A DNA stretch of 64,000 bases from Sulfuriflexus mobilis (GTDB lineage: Bacteria; Pseudomonadota; Gammaproteobacteria; AKS1). Each line of letters begins with the position of its first letter. Position 1 is the first letter of the stretch. The position numbers and the translations under genes are program-made. The DNA lies in contig NZ_AP018725.1 of assembly GCF_003967195.1 (NCBI RefSeq), forward strand, positions 310,001 to 374,000. The letters run 5' to 3'. Below the pieces are notes generated by a model. That model did not search any database. It saw only the letters and a program-made list of their open reading frames with translations, and was not told where the DNA came from. Positions 38,652-48,064 of this stretch are shown piece after piece.

Positions 38652-39194
38652 TTAATGTTCATGAGCATGTGCAACGGCAATGCTCTTGTTCATAATAAAG
38701 TCTGTGACTGCCATGGCAATCGCGGACACGATGAAGGTCAGATGGATAACAACCTGCCAGTAGATGGTGTCATTGGCCATGTGCTCGGCATTAATGAAGG
38801 TTTTCAACAGGTGAATCGAAGAAATACCAATCAGCGCCATGGAAAGTTTAATTTTCATGGTAGTCGCGTTAACGTGAGCCAGCCACTGTGGCTGGTCAGG
38901 GTGCTCTTTCAGCTGCAGTCTGGAGACGAAGGTTTCGTATCCCCCTATGATGACCATGATTAACAGATTGGCGATCATGACTACGTCAATCAAGCCCAGA
39001 ACAATTAACATGATCTGGTTTTCGGTAAAGGTATTGGCGTCCGCAACCAGGTGGGTCAGTTCCTTCAGGAACAGGAAGACATAGACACCCTGTGCGACAA
39101 TCAGGCCGAGGTAGAGCGGTGCCTGTAGCCAGCGACTCCAGAAGATCATATTGCCCATGATAGCCATGGAAGCATTGCGTGGTGTATTACTCAT
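38652..39194 (-). CDS. UPF0114 (YqhA-like) membrane protein
   Basis: A 180-aa integral membrane protein with about four helices. The family signature appears in FWSRWLQAPLYLGLIVAQGVYVFLF, GLIDVVMIANLLIMVIIGGYETFVSR and KIKLSMALIGISSIHLLKTFIN. The family (YqhA, TIGR00645) has no proven function. The C-terminal tail is His-rich (AVAHAHEH). It lies 10 bases after cbbO in the same direction, so it may be read through from the Rubisco operon. Confidence 0.85.
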   Translation of the reverse strand: MSNTPRNASMAIMGNMIFWSRWLQAPLYLGLIVAQGVYVFLFLKELTHLVADANTFTENQIMLIVLGLIDVVMIANLLIMVIIGGYETFVSRLQLKEHPDQPQWLAHVNATTMKIKLSMALIGISSIHLLKTFINAEHMANDTIYWQVVIHLTFIVSAIAMAVTDFIMNKSIAVAHAHEH

Positions 39195-39204
39195 ATTACT
39201 CTCT

Positions 39205-41547
39205 TTACGATGTCAGGCTGGCAAATAGTACCGGTAGTTGTTCCGGTAGTCTGTCGACATTATCAATAACGGTATAGTTATTGGCACCAAAGATACGTTT
39301 GACGTAGTTGTCGGCGTTGGGATCCAGTGTCAGGCAATAACTCAGGACACCCTTGCTATAGAGTTCTTCAACCGCTTTTTTGGTATCGTGGCGCAGGTGT
39401 TGCGGGTCGCGCTCATCGATATCCGCCGGCTCACCATCAGTCACAATTAATAACAATTTTCGCCGTTCAGGTTGTTTCAATAAATGTTGCCCGGCATGAC
39501 GCATCGCTGCGCCCATGCGGGTAGATAAGCCACCCTGCATGCCGGCGAGGCGTGATTTCACATCATCATCAAAATGCTGGTTGAAATCCTTAAAGCGGTA
39601 ATATTGCACATCGTGGCGACCATCGGAGGCGAAGCCGTGCAAGGCAAAGGGATCACCGATACCATTGATGGCAGTTGAAACCAGTGTCGCCGCCTCACGA
39701 GTCAGTTGTAATACGGTTTTTTCCGAACCGGCCATAGCTTCATTGGTCGATTCAGACAGATCCATGAGTATCACCACTGAAAGGTCACGAGTCTTCAAGA
39801 CATTACGCATGGTGATACGTGGGTTAGGTTGTTCTCCCATGCGGATTGAAATCATGGCATCAACTGCTGCATTCAGATCGATCTCATCACCGTCTTCCAT
39901 GTTACGCACACGTTGCACACCTGCGGGCGTTAATAAGTCAATAATCTGTCTAATACGGTGTGCAATCGGTTTGTGTTCAGTAAGGATTTCCTCGATGTCT
40001 TCCGGATTCCCTTTTGGCTGACGACGTTCATATACCGTCGCCCAGTCAGGCCGGTGTAATTGAATCTGGTAGTCCCATTCCTGGTAATGGAAGGGTTCAG
40101 AAACAGGTTCTTTACCCCACATATCATTGAAGCTTATCTGCTCGTCAGTCAGGTCATCCTCGTAGGGGCGCATATTGGTAGAGCAGGTCCAGATTTCCTG
40201 GGCATCATCACCGGCAAGCTCGCAGTCGACCTCATTGGCCATTTCAATGACGCTGACCATCCTGCGCACCTGGCGCTGGCTGGCAGCCATGTATTCGACG
40301 CCTTGATCCCAGTTGATTTCTGAAAATTCCCAGACGAAACGATTGTCATCGCGATAGGGGATGCGAATACGCTCAAGGATACGCAAGCTGGGAACTTCCT
40401 TGCGGGCGCTAAACAGATTAAATAGCTCAACACCCATGTGCCAGCTGTATTGATTGTTATCTTGCTCTGCTTCGATTTCGTCGTGGAAGCGTTGTATGAA
40501 CTCGCCCAGTTCCTGATCATCGGTCGAGACATTTTTATCGAGTAACATTAATGCAATACGTTCCAGCGCCAGCATCGTTGGATGCTCAGGTTCTTCTTCG
40601 TAGTTTATGTCGAGCAAGGATCGCCAGAGTTTTCTCAAACCCGGGAAAGCATTCATGGCCTTGTACTCAATGCGAGCATCCTCCATGAAACCGATAAAGA
40701 ACATTTGTGCCGGACTTAATGCCTCAGCCGAGATAGCCGCGGTGGAATAACAGAGGTGTGAGGCCATGTGTGCAGCCGTGGCACGGTATAGCTCGAGCCC
40801 TTTAATGTCGCCAATATCATCTACTGCATCGGGCATATGGAAGATCAGGTTATCAATATAGGGGCGAAAGTCGGTGTAATCCGCACCCGTTGGACGCAAG
40901 AAAAAGTCCCGGCCCCACAGCGCACGTAAATAAAAATTTAATTTGCGCTGCGTATCAATGAACAATACGCCGCGACGTTCTTTTTGCAAGATCGCCCTAC
41001 TGTCCTGTGATTCAAGACCGAAATAGGCGATTAAATTATTGTAGTCACGACGGTACGCCTGGGTGCCAAACTGGGTCCAGCGGCGCAGACCGCTCAAGGT
41101 CAGCTTGGACAATAGCTCGTCGATATGATTCAGCATTGGCCGCAGGCCGCGTGAAGCCGTCGATGCCGTTTGATGTATCAGGGTCAGGTAACCACGTAAC
41201 AGTTCGGCATCGCCCAGACGACGTGCGGCAGTCGGCATACTACTGAAGAGTAATGCAACCACTTCACCAGAAGTCATGGAAGAGAGTTTCAGCGCAGCAG
41301 TAATGCTGTCATCAAGTATGTCTTCGCCACATTCTTTTACGACCAGAGGCATGTTCTGCAGGTAAGAAATGACTACATCGGTACCACGACCGAGATTGCA
41401 CAGAGACTTGGCGCCATCCAGATACTTTTGCAGACCGGCAGGGGACATAACCCTGGCGGCTTCCTGAAAGATGCTCTCAAGCACATCGCGCACTTCCGGC
41501 GCGACATCCTGCAGCTGTTCTTCATAATCTTTTAAATTAATCGACAT
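39205..41547 (-). CDS. cbbO: Rubisco activase adaptor CbbO
   Basis: A 780-aa CbbO protein. With the AAA+ protein CbbQ it forms the motor that removes inhibitory sugar phosphates from form IA Rubisco. It ends in a von Willebrand factor A domain with an intact metal-ion motif DLSES (in VILMDLSESTNEA) and LIVTDGEPADIDERD. The N-terminal 500 residues are the CbbO-specific part. It is separated from cbbQ by about 240 bases that contain a palindromic element. Confidence 0.93.
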   Translation of the reverse strand: MSINLKDYEEQLQDVAPEVRDVLESIFQEAARVMSPAGLQKYLDGAKSLCNLGRGTDVVISYLQNMPLVVKECGEDILDDSITAALKLSSMTSGEVVALLFSSMPTAARRLGDAELLRGYLTLIHQTASTASRGLRPMLNHIDELLSKLTLSGLRRWTQFGTQAYRRDYNNLIAYFGLESQDSRAILQKERRGVLFIDTQRKLNFYLRALWGRDFFLRPTGADYTDFRPYIDNLIFHMPDAVDDIGDIKGLELYRATAAHMASHLCYSTAAISAEALSPAQMFFIGFMEDARIEYKAMNAFPGLRKLWRSLLDINYEEEPEHPTMLALERIALMLLDKNVSTDDQELGEFIQRFHDEIEAEQDNNQYSWHMGVELFNLFSARKEVPSLRILERIRIPYRDDNRFVWEFSEINWDQGVEYMAASQRQVRRMVSVIEMANEVDCELAGDDAQEIWTCSTNMRPYEDDLTDEQISFNDMWGKEPVSEPFHYQEWDYQIQLHRPDWATVYERRQPKGNPEDIEEILTEHKPIAHRIRQIIDLLTPAGVQRVRNMEDGDEIDLNAAVDAMISIRMGEQPNPRITMRNVLKTRDLSVVILMDLSESTNEAMAGSEKTVLQLTREAATLVSTAINGIGDPFALHGFASDGRHDVQYYRFKDFNQHFDDDVKSRLAGMQGGLSTRMGAAMRHAGQHLLKQPERRKLLLIVTDGEPADIDERDPQHLRHDTKKAVEELYSKGVLSYCLTLDPNADNYVKRIFGANNYTVIDNVDRLPEQLPVLFASLTS

Positions 41548-41621
41548 TACTTTGACCCTATGTTAGCCCACGTAAGCACGTCTGCGGTGTCGGTCACAGG
41601 GGACTTACGGACTACTTTGTT

Positions 41622-41782
41622 TGGAACCTCCGATTTATTCTGAACGAAGTAGATTATGGTCTAAAATATTCAGATTCAAGGCGCGAATCGCACGTAATAG
41701 CTAGCTATTGCGAAGGTTTGCAACACAGAAGCTGATTATTTTAGGCGTAAGATACGAGTTCATGAATAGATCGGCGGTTCCT
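41622..41782. repeat. Imperfect palindromic, MITE-like element between cbbQ and cbbO
   Basis: A 160-bp imperfect palindrome centred at 41702. Ends read GGAACCTCCGATTTATTC and, reversed, GGAACCGCCGATCTATTC. Inner arms share CTAAAATA-TCAG, and the centre is a perfect AATAGCTAGCTATT. No coding potential. The layout suggests a small non-autonomous transposable (foldback) element or a large RNA hairpin. A clear target-site duplication was not found. Confidence 0.65.
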
Positions 41783-41786
41783 TAGT

Positions 41787-42614
41787 TTACTCAGAAACAA
41801 AGAAGGTGCTGACAGCCGCGGCCAGTGTTTCGCGCATGTCCGGGTCGTCAGTTAATGGTGTCACCATGGTCATGTTACAGGCAGAAACCGGTTCGACACC
41901 CTTATTAATCAATTGTCCCGCGTAAACCAGCAAGCGGGTTGAGATACCTTCATCCAGGCCATGGCCTTTCAGGTTACGCGCACGATGGGCAATCTGTACC
42001 AGTTTGCCGGCGGTGACTTCATCAATACCTGATTCCTTGGAAACAATGGCTATTTCGATTTTCTCTTCCGGATAATCAAAATCAAGACCACCAAAACGTT
42101 GTTTGGTTGATTGCTTCAGGTCTTTCATTAAGCTCTGGTAACCGGGGTTGTAAGAAATCACCAGTTGGAAATCAGGGTGTGCCTCGATGAGCTCGCCTTT
42201 CTTGTCGAGCGGCAGGCTGCGACGGTGGTCAGTCAGTGGGTGGATGACGACGGTAGTGTCCTGGCGGGCTTCAACAACCTCATCGAGGTAGCATATGGCG
42301 CCTATACGGGCGGCTGTAGTGAGCGGGCCATCCTGCCACTTTGTGCCGTCGGCATCGAGCAAGAAACGACCAACCAGGTCGGAGGCGGTCATGTCTTCAT
42401 TACAGGCAACCGTAATAAGTGGGCGTCCGAGTTTATAGGCCATGTACTCAACAAAGCGGGATTTACCACAACCGGTTGGGCCTTTTAACATCATTGGCAT
42501 GCGAGCGTTATAAGCAGCTTCATAGAGCGCTATCTCATCGCCAACAGGTTCGTAATAGGGCTCATCTTTAATGATGTATTGAGCCGGATCGACATTGGTA
42601 TCTTGTTTAGACAT
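41787..42614 (-). CDS. cbbQ: Rubisco activase AAA+ subunit CbbQ
   Basis: A 275-aa MoxR-type AAA+ ATPase. Walker A GPTGCGKS is at residues 45-52; Walker B is in [14 protein letters not shown]; a sensor-like region follows in [23 protein letters not shown]. CbbQ hexamers with one CbbO reactivate form IA Rubisco. It lies between a 103-aa unknown and cbbO, all in the direction of cbbLS. Confidence 0.95.
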   Translation of the reverse strand: MSKQDTNVDPAQYIIKDEPYYEPVGDEIALYEAAYNARMPMMLKGPTGCGKSRFVEYMAYKLGRPLITVACNEDMTASDLVGRFLLDADGTKWQDGPLTTAARIGAICYLDEVVEARQDTTVVIHPLTDHRRSLPLDKKGELIEAHPDFQLVISYNPGYQSLMKDLKQSTKQRFGGLDFDYPEEKIEIAIVSKESGIDEVTAGKLVQIAHRARNLKGHGLDEGISTRLLVYAGQLINKGVEPVSACNMTMVTPLTDDPDMRETLAAAVSTFFVSE

Positions 42615-42666
42615 AACTCACCCTTCTCTATAGATATAAATCAAAATATATAAATCTTTAATAAGA

Positions 42667-42978
42667 TTATTTTTCGTCTTCAGTTTCCGCTTCGCCACAC
42701 CAGCCAGAGGCTTTTGCATTAGCGATAGCTTCATCATGGATCCTCTGGTGACGTTGTCTTAAGTCATCAGGTAAATGACTAACGAGACAGCCATACTTAT
42801 CCCATTCGATATTGACCTTATCAAGCAATGCATCAATACCAGCCAAGTTCCAGTTCTCACAGGTCTCGGTTTCCGGAATAATGCCAAATACCCACGCATC
42901 ACGAATGAGCTTACCAATCGTTGTCATACCACCATTGATATCATTATTGATGCCTACGTACTTCTTTGGTTTGTCCAT
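42667..42978 (-). CDS. Small acidic protein of unknown function in the Rubisco operon
   Basis: A 103-aa soluble protein. Visible parts are GINNDINGGMTTIGKLIRDAWVFGIIPE, a central TCENWNLAGIDALLDKVNIEWDKYG, and an acidic C-terminus. There is no signal peptide or membrane helix. I do not recognise a domain. It is transcribed with cbbS upstream and cbbQ 52 bases downstream, so a role in Rubisco assembly or activation is a fair guess from context only. A terminator separates it from cbbS. Confidence 0.75.
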   Translation of the reverse strand: MDKPKKYVGINNDINGGMTTIGKLIRDAWVFGIIPETETCENWNLAGIDALLDKVNIEWDKYGCLVSHLPDDLRQRHQRIHDEAIANAKASGWCGEAETEDEK

Positions 42979-43096
42979 TCATTAACACTCTTTAATTTAG
43001 TTTGCATATACTGGTTATACGCAATCTGTTGTCAGATGTTACTGCACTTCATTGTAATCAGTATTCTGCCTGACTCGATGTACTACACAACTCTTG

Positions 43097-43140
43097 CAAA
43101 AAAAAAGCCCCTGTCCGTATCGTCTCGGGCAGGGGCTTTA
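43097..43140 (-). terminator. Terminator after cbbS
   Basis: On the minus strand GCCCCTG and CAGGGGC surround a 16-base loop, followed by nine T residues, 24 bases after the cbbS stop. Partial termination here would give cbbLS far more transcript than the downstream cbbQO genes. Confidence 0.9.
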
Positions 43141-43163
43141 TGCTGATAATTACCCCGCCAGTC

Positions 43164-43523
43164 TTATACAGACACGCCGCGGTAAACAACTAGAGCAGTA
43201 CCCGCTGACTGTGCAAAGTTATCAAAGCCCAGTAGACGAACATGGTTCTTAGGGTGTGCTTTGTGGCAGTTTTCAATTTCAGCCAGGATAGCGTCTACGT
43301 CAGTCTCACCAAACATTGGTAGTTTCCACATGTACCAGTAGTTGCTAATGGCATTTTCCGGTTCAGTGTGTTCGATACCCGGATTCCAGCCTTTATCCAC
43401 GATGTACTGGATTTGAGCGCGAGTGGACTCTTTGGTCAAAGGTGGCAGGTATGAAAAAGTTTCATATTTACGGCTCTGAGCAGCATCACTCAGGCTTGAA
43501 TTGTAATCTTGTACGTCACTCAT
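43164..43523 (-). CDS. cbbS: Rubisco small subunit
   Basis: A 119-aa form I small subunit. It has [38 protein letters not shown] and [13 protein letters not shown], which are typical of proteobacterial form IA. It starts about 100 bases after the cbbL stop on the same strand and is followed by a strong terminator. With CbbL it makes the L8S8 holoenzyme. Confidence 0.97.
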   Translation of the reverse strand: MSDVQDYNSSLSDAAQSRKYETFSYLPPLTKESTRAQIQYIVDKGWNPGIEHTEPENAISNYWYMWKLPMFGETDVDAILAEIENCHKAHPKNHVRLLGFDNFAQSAGTALVVYRGVSV

Positions 43524-43626
43524 TGTGATTTACTCCAAAAATATTAAATTCGTATAACTTGATTAAGCGGCAAGGTGCTGAGGTTTAATGTCGGCACCCT
43601 GCCGTTGTTGTTTAAAAACGGATCGC

Positions 43627-45045
43627 TTATTTGTGCGCGACGTCGATCTTGTCAACCGTATCAAATTCGAACTTGATTTCTTTCCAGGTTTCCATGGCGA
43701 TCTTGAGTTCCGGGCTGTGTTTCGCAGCCTTGGTAAGAACGTCCTTACCTTCCTTCTCAATTTCGACACCAGAGTTACGGGCTTCGACACAGGCTTCAAC
43801 TGCGACACGGTTAGCCGCGGCGCCAGCAGCGTTGCCCCATGGGTGACCCAGTGTACCGCCACCGAACTGCAGGCAAGAGTCATCACCAAAGATGTTAACC
43901 AGTGCTGGCATGTGCCATACGTGGATACCACCAGAAGCAACTGGAATCACACCAGGCATTGAACCCCAGTCCTGGTCGAAGAACAGACCACGTGAACGAT
44001 CTTCTTTAATGTAAGAATCACGCATTGTGTCGATCCAGCCCAGTGTTGCCTCACGGTCGCCTTCCAGCTTACCAACAACCGTACCTGAGTGAAGGTGATC
44101 ACCACCTGACAGACGTAAAACCTTGGTCAGTACGCGGAAGTGGATACCGTGGTGCGGGTTGCGGTCGAGAACCGCGTGCATGGCGCGGTGAATGTGCAAC
44201 AACATGCCGTTGTTCTGACACCACTGAGCCAGCTGGGTGTTAGCAGACAGACCACCGGTCAGGTAGTCATGCATGATGATCGGTGCGCCAATTTCTTTCG
44301 CATATTCAGCACGACGCATCATTTCGTCAGCAGTTGGGGCAGTAACGTTCAGGTAGTGACCCTTACGTTCGCCTGTTTCGGCTTCGGCCTTATGGATAGC
44401 TTCCATAACGAAGTCGAAACGGTGGCGCCAGCGCATGAATGGCTGTGAGTTAACGTTTTCGTCATCCTTGGTGAAGTCGAGACCACCACGCAGACCTTCG
44501 TAACAGGCGCGACCATAGTTCTTGGCAGACAGACCAAGCTTAGGCTTGATGGTACAACCCAGCAGAGGACGACCGTACTTGTTGAGGATGTCGCGTTCTA
44601 CCTGGATACCCTGAGGTGGTCCATTACAGGTCATGACATAGGCAATCGGGAAGCGGATATCTTCGAGACGCAGGGCACGCAGGGCCTTAAAGCCGAATAC
44701 GTTACCCACCAGTGAAGTCAGAACGTTAACAACTGAACCTTCTTCGAACAGATCGATTGGGTAAGCAACAAAAGCATAGAAACAGGTGTCATCACCCGGT
44801 ACGTCTTCGATTGCGTAGGCGCGACCTTTGTAGTGATCCAGATCAGTCAGCAGGTCAGTCCAAACTGTTGTCCAGGTACCCGTTGAAGATTCAGCCGCAA
44901 CAGCTGCTGCAACTTCTTCACGAGGTACACCTTCTTGTGGAGTGATTTTGAAACATGCTAGAAGATCGGTGTCTAGCGGCGTGTAATCCGGCATCCAGTA
45001 AGTTTCGCGGTATTCTTTTACGCCCGCATTATAGGTCTTTGCCAT
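43627..45045 (-). CDS. cbbL: Rubisco large subunit, form IA
   Basis: A 472-aa ribulose-1,5-bisphosphate carboxylase large subunit. The catalytic lysine is K167 (TIKPKLG) and the carbamylated lysine is K193 ([15 protein letters not shown]). [30 protein letters not shown] (split into its loop-6 and phosphate parts) is intact. With neighbouring cbbQO and no carboxysome genes, it fits the form IAq group. The ATG at 45045 is chosen for its AGGAGG eight bases upstream; the open frame extends 7 codons further. Confidence 0.98.
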   Translation of the reverse strand: MAKTYNAGVKEYRETYWMPDYTPLDTDLLACFKITPQEGVPREEVAAAVAAESSTGTWTTVWTDLLTDLDHYKGRAYAIEDVPGDDTCFYAFVAYPIDLFEEGSVVNVLTSLVGNVFGFKALRALRLEDIRFPIAYVMTCNGPPQGIQVERDILNKYGRPLLGCTIKPKLGLSAKNYGRACYEGLRGGLDFTKDDENVNSQPFMRWRHRFDFVMEAIHKAEAETGERKGHYLNVTAPTADEMMRRAEYAKEIGAPIIMHDYLTGGLSANTQLAQWCQNNGMLLHIHRAMHAVLDRNPHHGIHFRVLTKVLRLSGGDHLHSGTVVGKLEGDREATLGWIDTMRDSYIKEDRSRGLFFDQDWGSMPGVIPVASGGIHVWHMPALVNIFGDDSCLQFGGGTLGHPWGNAAGAAANRVAVEACVEARNSGVEIEKEGKDVLTKAAKHSPELKIAMETWKEIKFEFDTVDKIDVAHK

Positions 45046-45216
45046 GATAGGCCTCCTGATGGTCAATAAAAAAACTGTGTCTCTGATGGAGAGGGGCCGC
45101 AGCTTAGCGCGACCTGTTGAGAGAATAAAGGGTATTTGTTACCCGATTATTTCAGCTCCTCCACCACTTGAGGCTGGGCAATATAGGATCATTGGTGCAT
45201 AATTAACACTCAATAT

Positions 45217-45246
45217 TTATGATAAAGATCATAAGTAAAAGCTTAT
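45217..45246. promoter_or_regulatory. Overlapping palindromes in the cbbL-cbbR intergenic region
   Basis: TTATGATAAAGATCATAA (45217-45234) is a perfect inverted repeat, and ATAAGTAAAAGCTTAT (45231-45246) overlaps it. LysR-type regulators such as CbbR bind this kind of A/T palindrome between divergent genes. The TGAT-N4-ATCA core also resembles an FNR-family half-site pair. Which protein binds is not decided by the sequence. Confidence 0.5.
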
Positions 45247-45269
45247 GGTTTTATGAGGTGGTTAAATCT

Positions 45270-46181
45270 ATGAATGTGACCCTGCGACAGCTCCGGGTCT
45301 TCGAGGCAGTGGGGCGACTCAAGAGTTTTACCCGTGCCGCTGAAGCGCTTCATTTATCCCAGCCAGCAGTCTCTATGCAAATCAAGCAGTTAGAGTCGAA
45401 TATTGGTGTCGCCTTGTTTGAACAGGTGGGTAAAAAGATCTTCCTGACCGAGGCCGGCCATGAACTCTACCAGACCAGTCGCATTATCGATCGCCAGCTC
45501 GATGAAACCGAGCAGATATTCGAAGATATAAAGGGCGTCAGGCGAGGGCGCCTGCAGATTGCCGTAGCGAGTACCGCCAATTATTTTGCCCCGCGCCTGC
45601 TGGCCGTCTTCAGTGCCCGCCATGAGGCCGTCACCGTGAACCTGGATGTGACCAACCGCGAGGGCCTCATTTCACACCTGGAGGCCAATGATACAGATAT
45701 GGTGATCATGGGTCTGCCACCGGAAAACCTGGATCTGGAGGCCAAGGCCTTTTTGGATAACCCGCTGGTGGTGATTGCGCCCCCCGAACACCCACTGGCG
45801 GGGGAGAAGGCAATTTCCATCCAACGCCTGCAGGAAGAGACCTTTATTATGCGTGAACCCGGCTCCGGTACTCGAATCGCCATGGAGCGGTTTTTTGCCA
45901 AGCAGGGTGCGCACCTGACCACCAGCATGGAAATGAGCTCGAACGAGGCCATCAAGCAGGCCGTGCAGGCGGGCCTCGGCCTGGGGATCGTCTCCCTGCA
46001 CACGCTGGAGTTGGAACTGGAAATGCGGCGGCTGGTGGTCCTCGATGTCGAATCCCTGCCTATCCTGCGTCACTGGTACATTGTGCAACGTAAGGGTAAG
46101 CGTCTGTCTCCGGTGGCGGCTGCCTTCAAAGATTTTGTGCTGGAAGAGGCCGGTAAAATCCTGCAATTCCCCATGGCCTGA
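45270..46181 (+). CDS. cbbR: LysR-type regulator CbbR
   Basis: A 303-aa LysR-family activator. The helix-turn-helix is at the N-terminus (LRVFEAVGRLKSFTRAAEALHLSQPAVSMQIKQLE), and the effector domain follows (MREPGSGTRIAMERFF, SNEAIKQAVQAGLGLGIVSLHT). Its divergent place beside cbbL identifies it as CbbR, which senses metabolites such as RuBP or NADPH in other species. The start at 45270 follows GAGGTGG; the open frame extends 17 codons further upstream. Confidence 0.93.
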   Translation: MNVTLRQLRVFEAVGRLKSFTRAAEALHLSQPAVSMQIKQLESNIGVALFEQVGKKIFLTEAGHELYQTSRIIDRQLDETEQIFEDIKGVRRGRLQIAVASTANYFAPRLLAVFSARHEAVTVNLDVTNREGLISHLEANDTDMVIMGLPPENLDLEAKAFLDNPLVVIAPPEHPLAGEKAISIQRLQEETFIMREPGSGTRIAMERFFAKQGAHLTTSMEMSSNEAIKQAVQAGLGLGIVSLHTLELELEMRRLVVLDVESLPILRHWYIVQRKGKRLSPVAAAFKDFVLEEAGKILQFPMA

Positions 46182-46267
46182 AAATCATAGCTTATATATA
46201 GAGACAGGTAGGGATTGATCAGGGAACCCTCGGCATCGATTGGGGTCAGAAAAGCTGATGGATAGAC

Positions 46268-46295
46268 TGTACAGCACCTTTTAGGATGATATGAT
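46268..46295 (+). promoter_or_regulatory. Possible promoter before the copper island
   Basis: TGTACA and TATGAT are 16 bases apart, ending 7 bases before the 46302 start codon, so any transcript would be nearly leaderless. The short distance makes it uncertain. No clear CueR or CusR box was identified. Confidence 0.3.
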
Positions 46296-46301
46296 AAAGA
46301 C

Positions 46302-46688
46302 ATGCTGAAGTTTCTCGCTCATTGTTGGTTGATATTGTCACTGTTGATTGCGCCGCTACATTTTGCCGCGGCCGATATGGCAGTGTCTGATCATGCCGAG
46401 ATGAAGTGTGAAAGCATGGATGTACATAGCCAGAATGCGATGCAGGACAGTTCGATGGAACACGACATGGCCAGGGATACCTCTAAATGTTCTGAGAAGT
46501 GTCAGGCAGCCGACGGTTGTGAATGTGCCGGGCAATGCAAGGTCAGTTGTGCCAGTGCCCATAGCAGTCTGGCTATGCTTGGCCTCATACAGTTTATGCG
46601 AGTCGCTTCTTCATTTTCGGTGGGTGCCCTGACAACATCGATTCGCGGCATTTACCCCCTTACCGAGCTTCGCCCCCCTATAGCCTGA
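46302..46688 (+). CDS. Secreted His/Met/Cys-rich protein at the head of the Cus cluster
   Basis: A 128-aa exported protein. A signal segment (LAHCWLILSLLIAPLHFAAA) leads to a Met/His stretch (DMAVSDHAEMKCESMDVHSQNAM) and a cysteine-rich patch with six Cys (SKCSEKCQAADGCECAGQCKVSC), then a hydrophobic helix near 95-110. Such proteins often open metal-efflux clusters and may bind Cu(I) or Ag(I) in the periplasm. The family is not certain, and the binding is inferred from composition. Confidence 0.7.
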   Translation: MLKFLAHCWLILSLLIAPLHFAAADMAVSDHAEMKCESMDVHSQNAMQDSSMEHDMARDTSKCSEKCQAADGCECAGQCKVSCASAHSSLAMLGLIQFMRVASSFSVGALTTSIRGIYPLTELRPPIA

Positions 46689-46728
46689 CTTCAAAACAGT
46701 TACACCTTAGTAATGTGTGTAACAACCG

Positions 46729-46746
46729 CATGCCGTCAACGGCATG
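46729..46746 (+). other. Hairpin between the Cys-rich gene and the TolC-like gene
   Basis: CATGCCGT and ACGGCATG pair around a 2-base CA spacer. Weak T-rich sequence follows (ATTTGTGTTTTG). Possibly a partial terminator or processing site. Confidence 0.4.
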
Positions 46747-46774
46747 ATTTGTGTTTTGTTGTGGAGTTAAGACT

Positions 46775-48064
46775 ATGTTTACCGATCGTTCCGGACATCT
46801 GAAGTTACATCGGCTCATCAGCCTGTTTATTGCCAGTGGTCTGATGGCCTATGGTCTGAGCACGCATGCCGACGCCGCTGATATTTTATCGTTGGCCGAG
46901 GCCGAGCAGCTCGCCCTACAGGGCGACCCCATGCTCGGAAATATTGATGCCACGGCCCAGGCCCTGGATGAGGCTGCGATTGCCGATGGCCAGTTACCCG
47001 ACCCGAAGGCGAAGTTCAGCCTGTTTAATTTTCCTACCGATACTTTTGATCGTGATCAGGAACCCATCACGCAGTTACGTTTTGGTATTCAGCAGACCAT
47101 CCCCCGTGGCGATACGCTGGCGCTACGCAGTCAGCGTACCCGTGTTCAGGCCGGTGGTGAACGCGCCAGGATTGACGATGAAACGCGCAAGCTGAAACGT
47201 GATGTGCGGGCAAACTGGTACGAGACCTATTACTGGCTGCGTGCCGAGCGGGTCGTGACGGCCAACAAGCGCCTGTTCAAGGAGATGGTCGATATCACCG
47301 AGTCGCAATATGCCGCGGGCCGTCGAAATCAGCAAGATGTGCTGCGTGCGGAACTGGAACTGGGTCTGCTGGATGACCGCCTGACCGATATTCAGCAAAA
47401 GCAGGAGGCCTCACGTGCCGACCTGGCCAAGTGGATCGGTGGTGAGGCACAACGTGCCCTGCCGGAGGCATTTCCACAGTTGCCAGAGCCACCAAGCCTG
47501 GCGGCAATACAGGCGCTCCTGCCACAACACCCGGCACTGCGTATGCAGCAGGCGAATATCGATGTGAACCGACAGGGTGTCTCGATCGCACGCGAGGCTT
47601 ATAAACCCGCCTGGACGCTCGGGGTGGATTACGGCGTGCGGGATGGCAATAACCCGGATGGCTCGGATCGTGCCGATCTGGTTGCGGCGACAGTCACGTT
47701 TGACCTGCCTATCTTTACCAACAAACGTCAGGACCGGCGCCTGGCTGCGGCACAACGTCGCGAAGGGGCGGCCAGGCTGCAATATGATGACAAGTTGCGT
47801 GCCATGCAGAGTGTGCTCGAACGTGATTTTGTCAGCTGGCAGCGTTTGTCACAACGCCTGCAACGTTATCAGAAGACACTGGTCAATCAGGCCACGGCCA
47901 ACAGCGAGGCCTCCTTGCTGGCTTATCAGAATGACGCCACGGATTTTCCAACCCTGATGCGGGCGAAGATCACCGAATTGAATACCCATCTTAAGGCTCT
48001 GCGCATCCATGTCGATGCCGCCAAGGCGCAAGCGCGCCTGCTTTACCTTGCAGGAGAAGAATAG
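46775..48064 (+). CDS. cusC: CusC-type outer-membrane efflux protein
   Basis: A 429-aa TolC-family outer-membrane channel of a heavy-metal efflux system. A signal peptide ends near STHADAAD; two TolC-like helical halves follow (AEQLALQGDPMLGNI, RNQQDVLRAELELGLLDDRL, and the second half from PSLAAIQALLPQHPALRMQQANI). It is not a lipoprotein here, unlike E. coli CusC. GGAG sits eight bases before the ATG at 46775, which is preferred to a GTG at 46751. The stop overlaps the start of the adaptor gene by one base. Confidence 0.85.
   Translation: MFTDRSGHLKLHRLISLFIASGLMAYGLSTHADAADILSLAEAEQLALQGDPMLGNIDATAQALDEAAIADGQLPDPKAKFSLFNFPTDTFDRDQEPITQLRFGIQQTIPRGDTLALRSQRTRVQAGGERARIDDETRKLKRDVRANWYETYYWLRAERVVTANKRLFKEMVDITESQYAAGRRNQQDVLRAELELGLLDDRLTDIQQKQEASRADLAKWIGGEAQRALPEAFPQLPEPPSLAAIQALLPQHPALRMQQANIDVNRQGVSIAREAYKPAWTLGVDYGVRDGNNPDGSDRADLVAATVTFDLPIFTNKRQDRRLAAAQRREGAARLQYDDKLRAMQSVLERDFVSWQRLSQRLQRYQKTLVNQATANSEASLLAYQNDATDFPTLMRAKITELNTHLKALRIHVDAAKAQARLLYLAGEE

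Noticed and set aside
41622-41782. Complete insertion sequence between cbbQ and cbbO
   Set aside because: The element has terminal inverted repeats but no room for, and no trace of, a transposase gene.
39205-45045. Carboxysome locus beside Rubisco
   Set aside because: cbbL and cbbS are followed by cbbQ and cbbO; no shell, CsoS2 or carbonic anhydrase genes are in the window.
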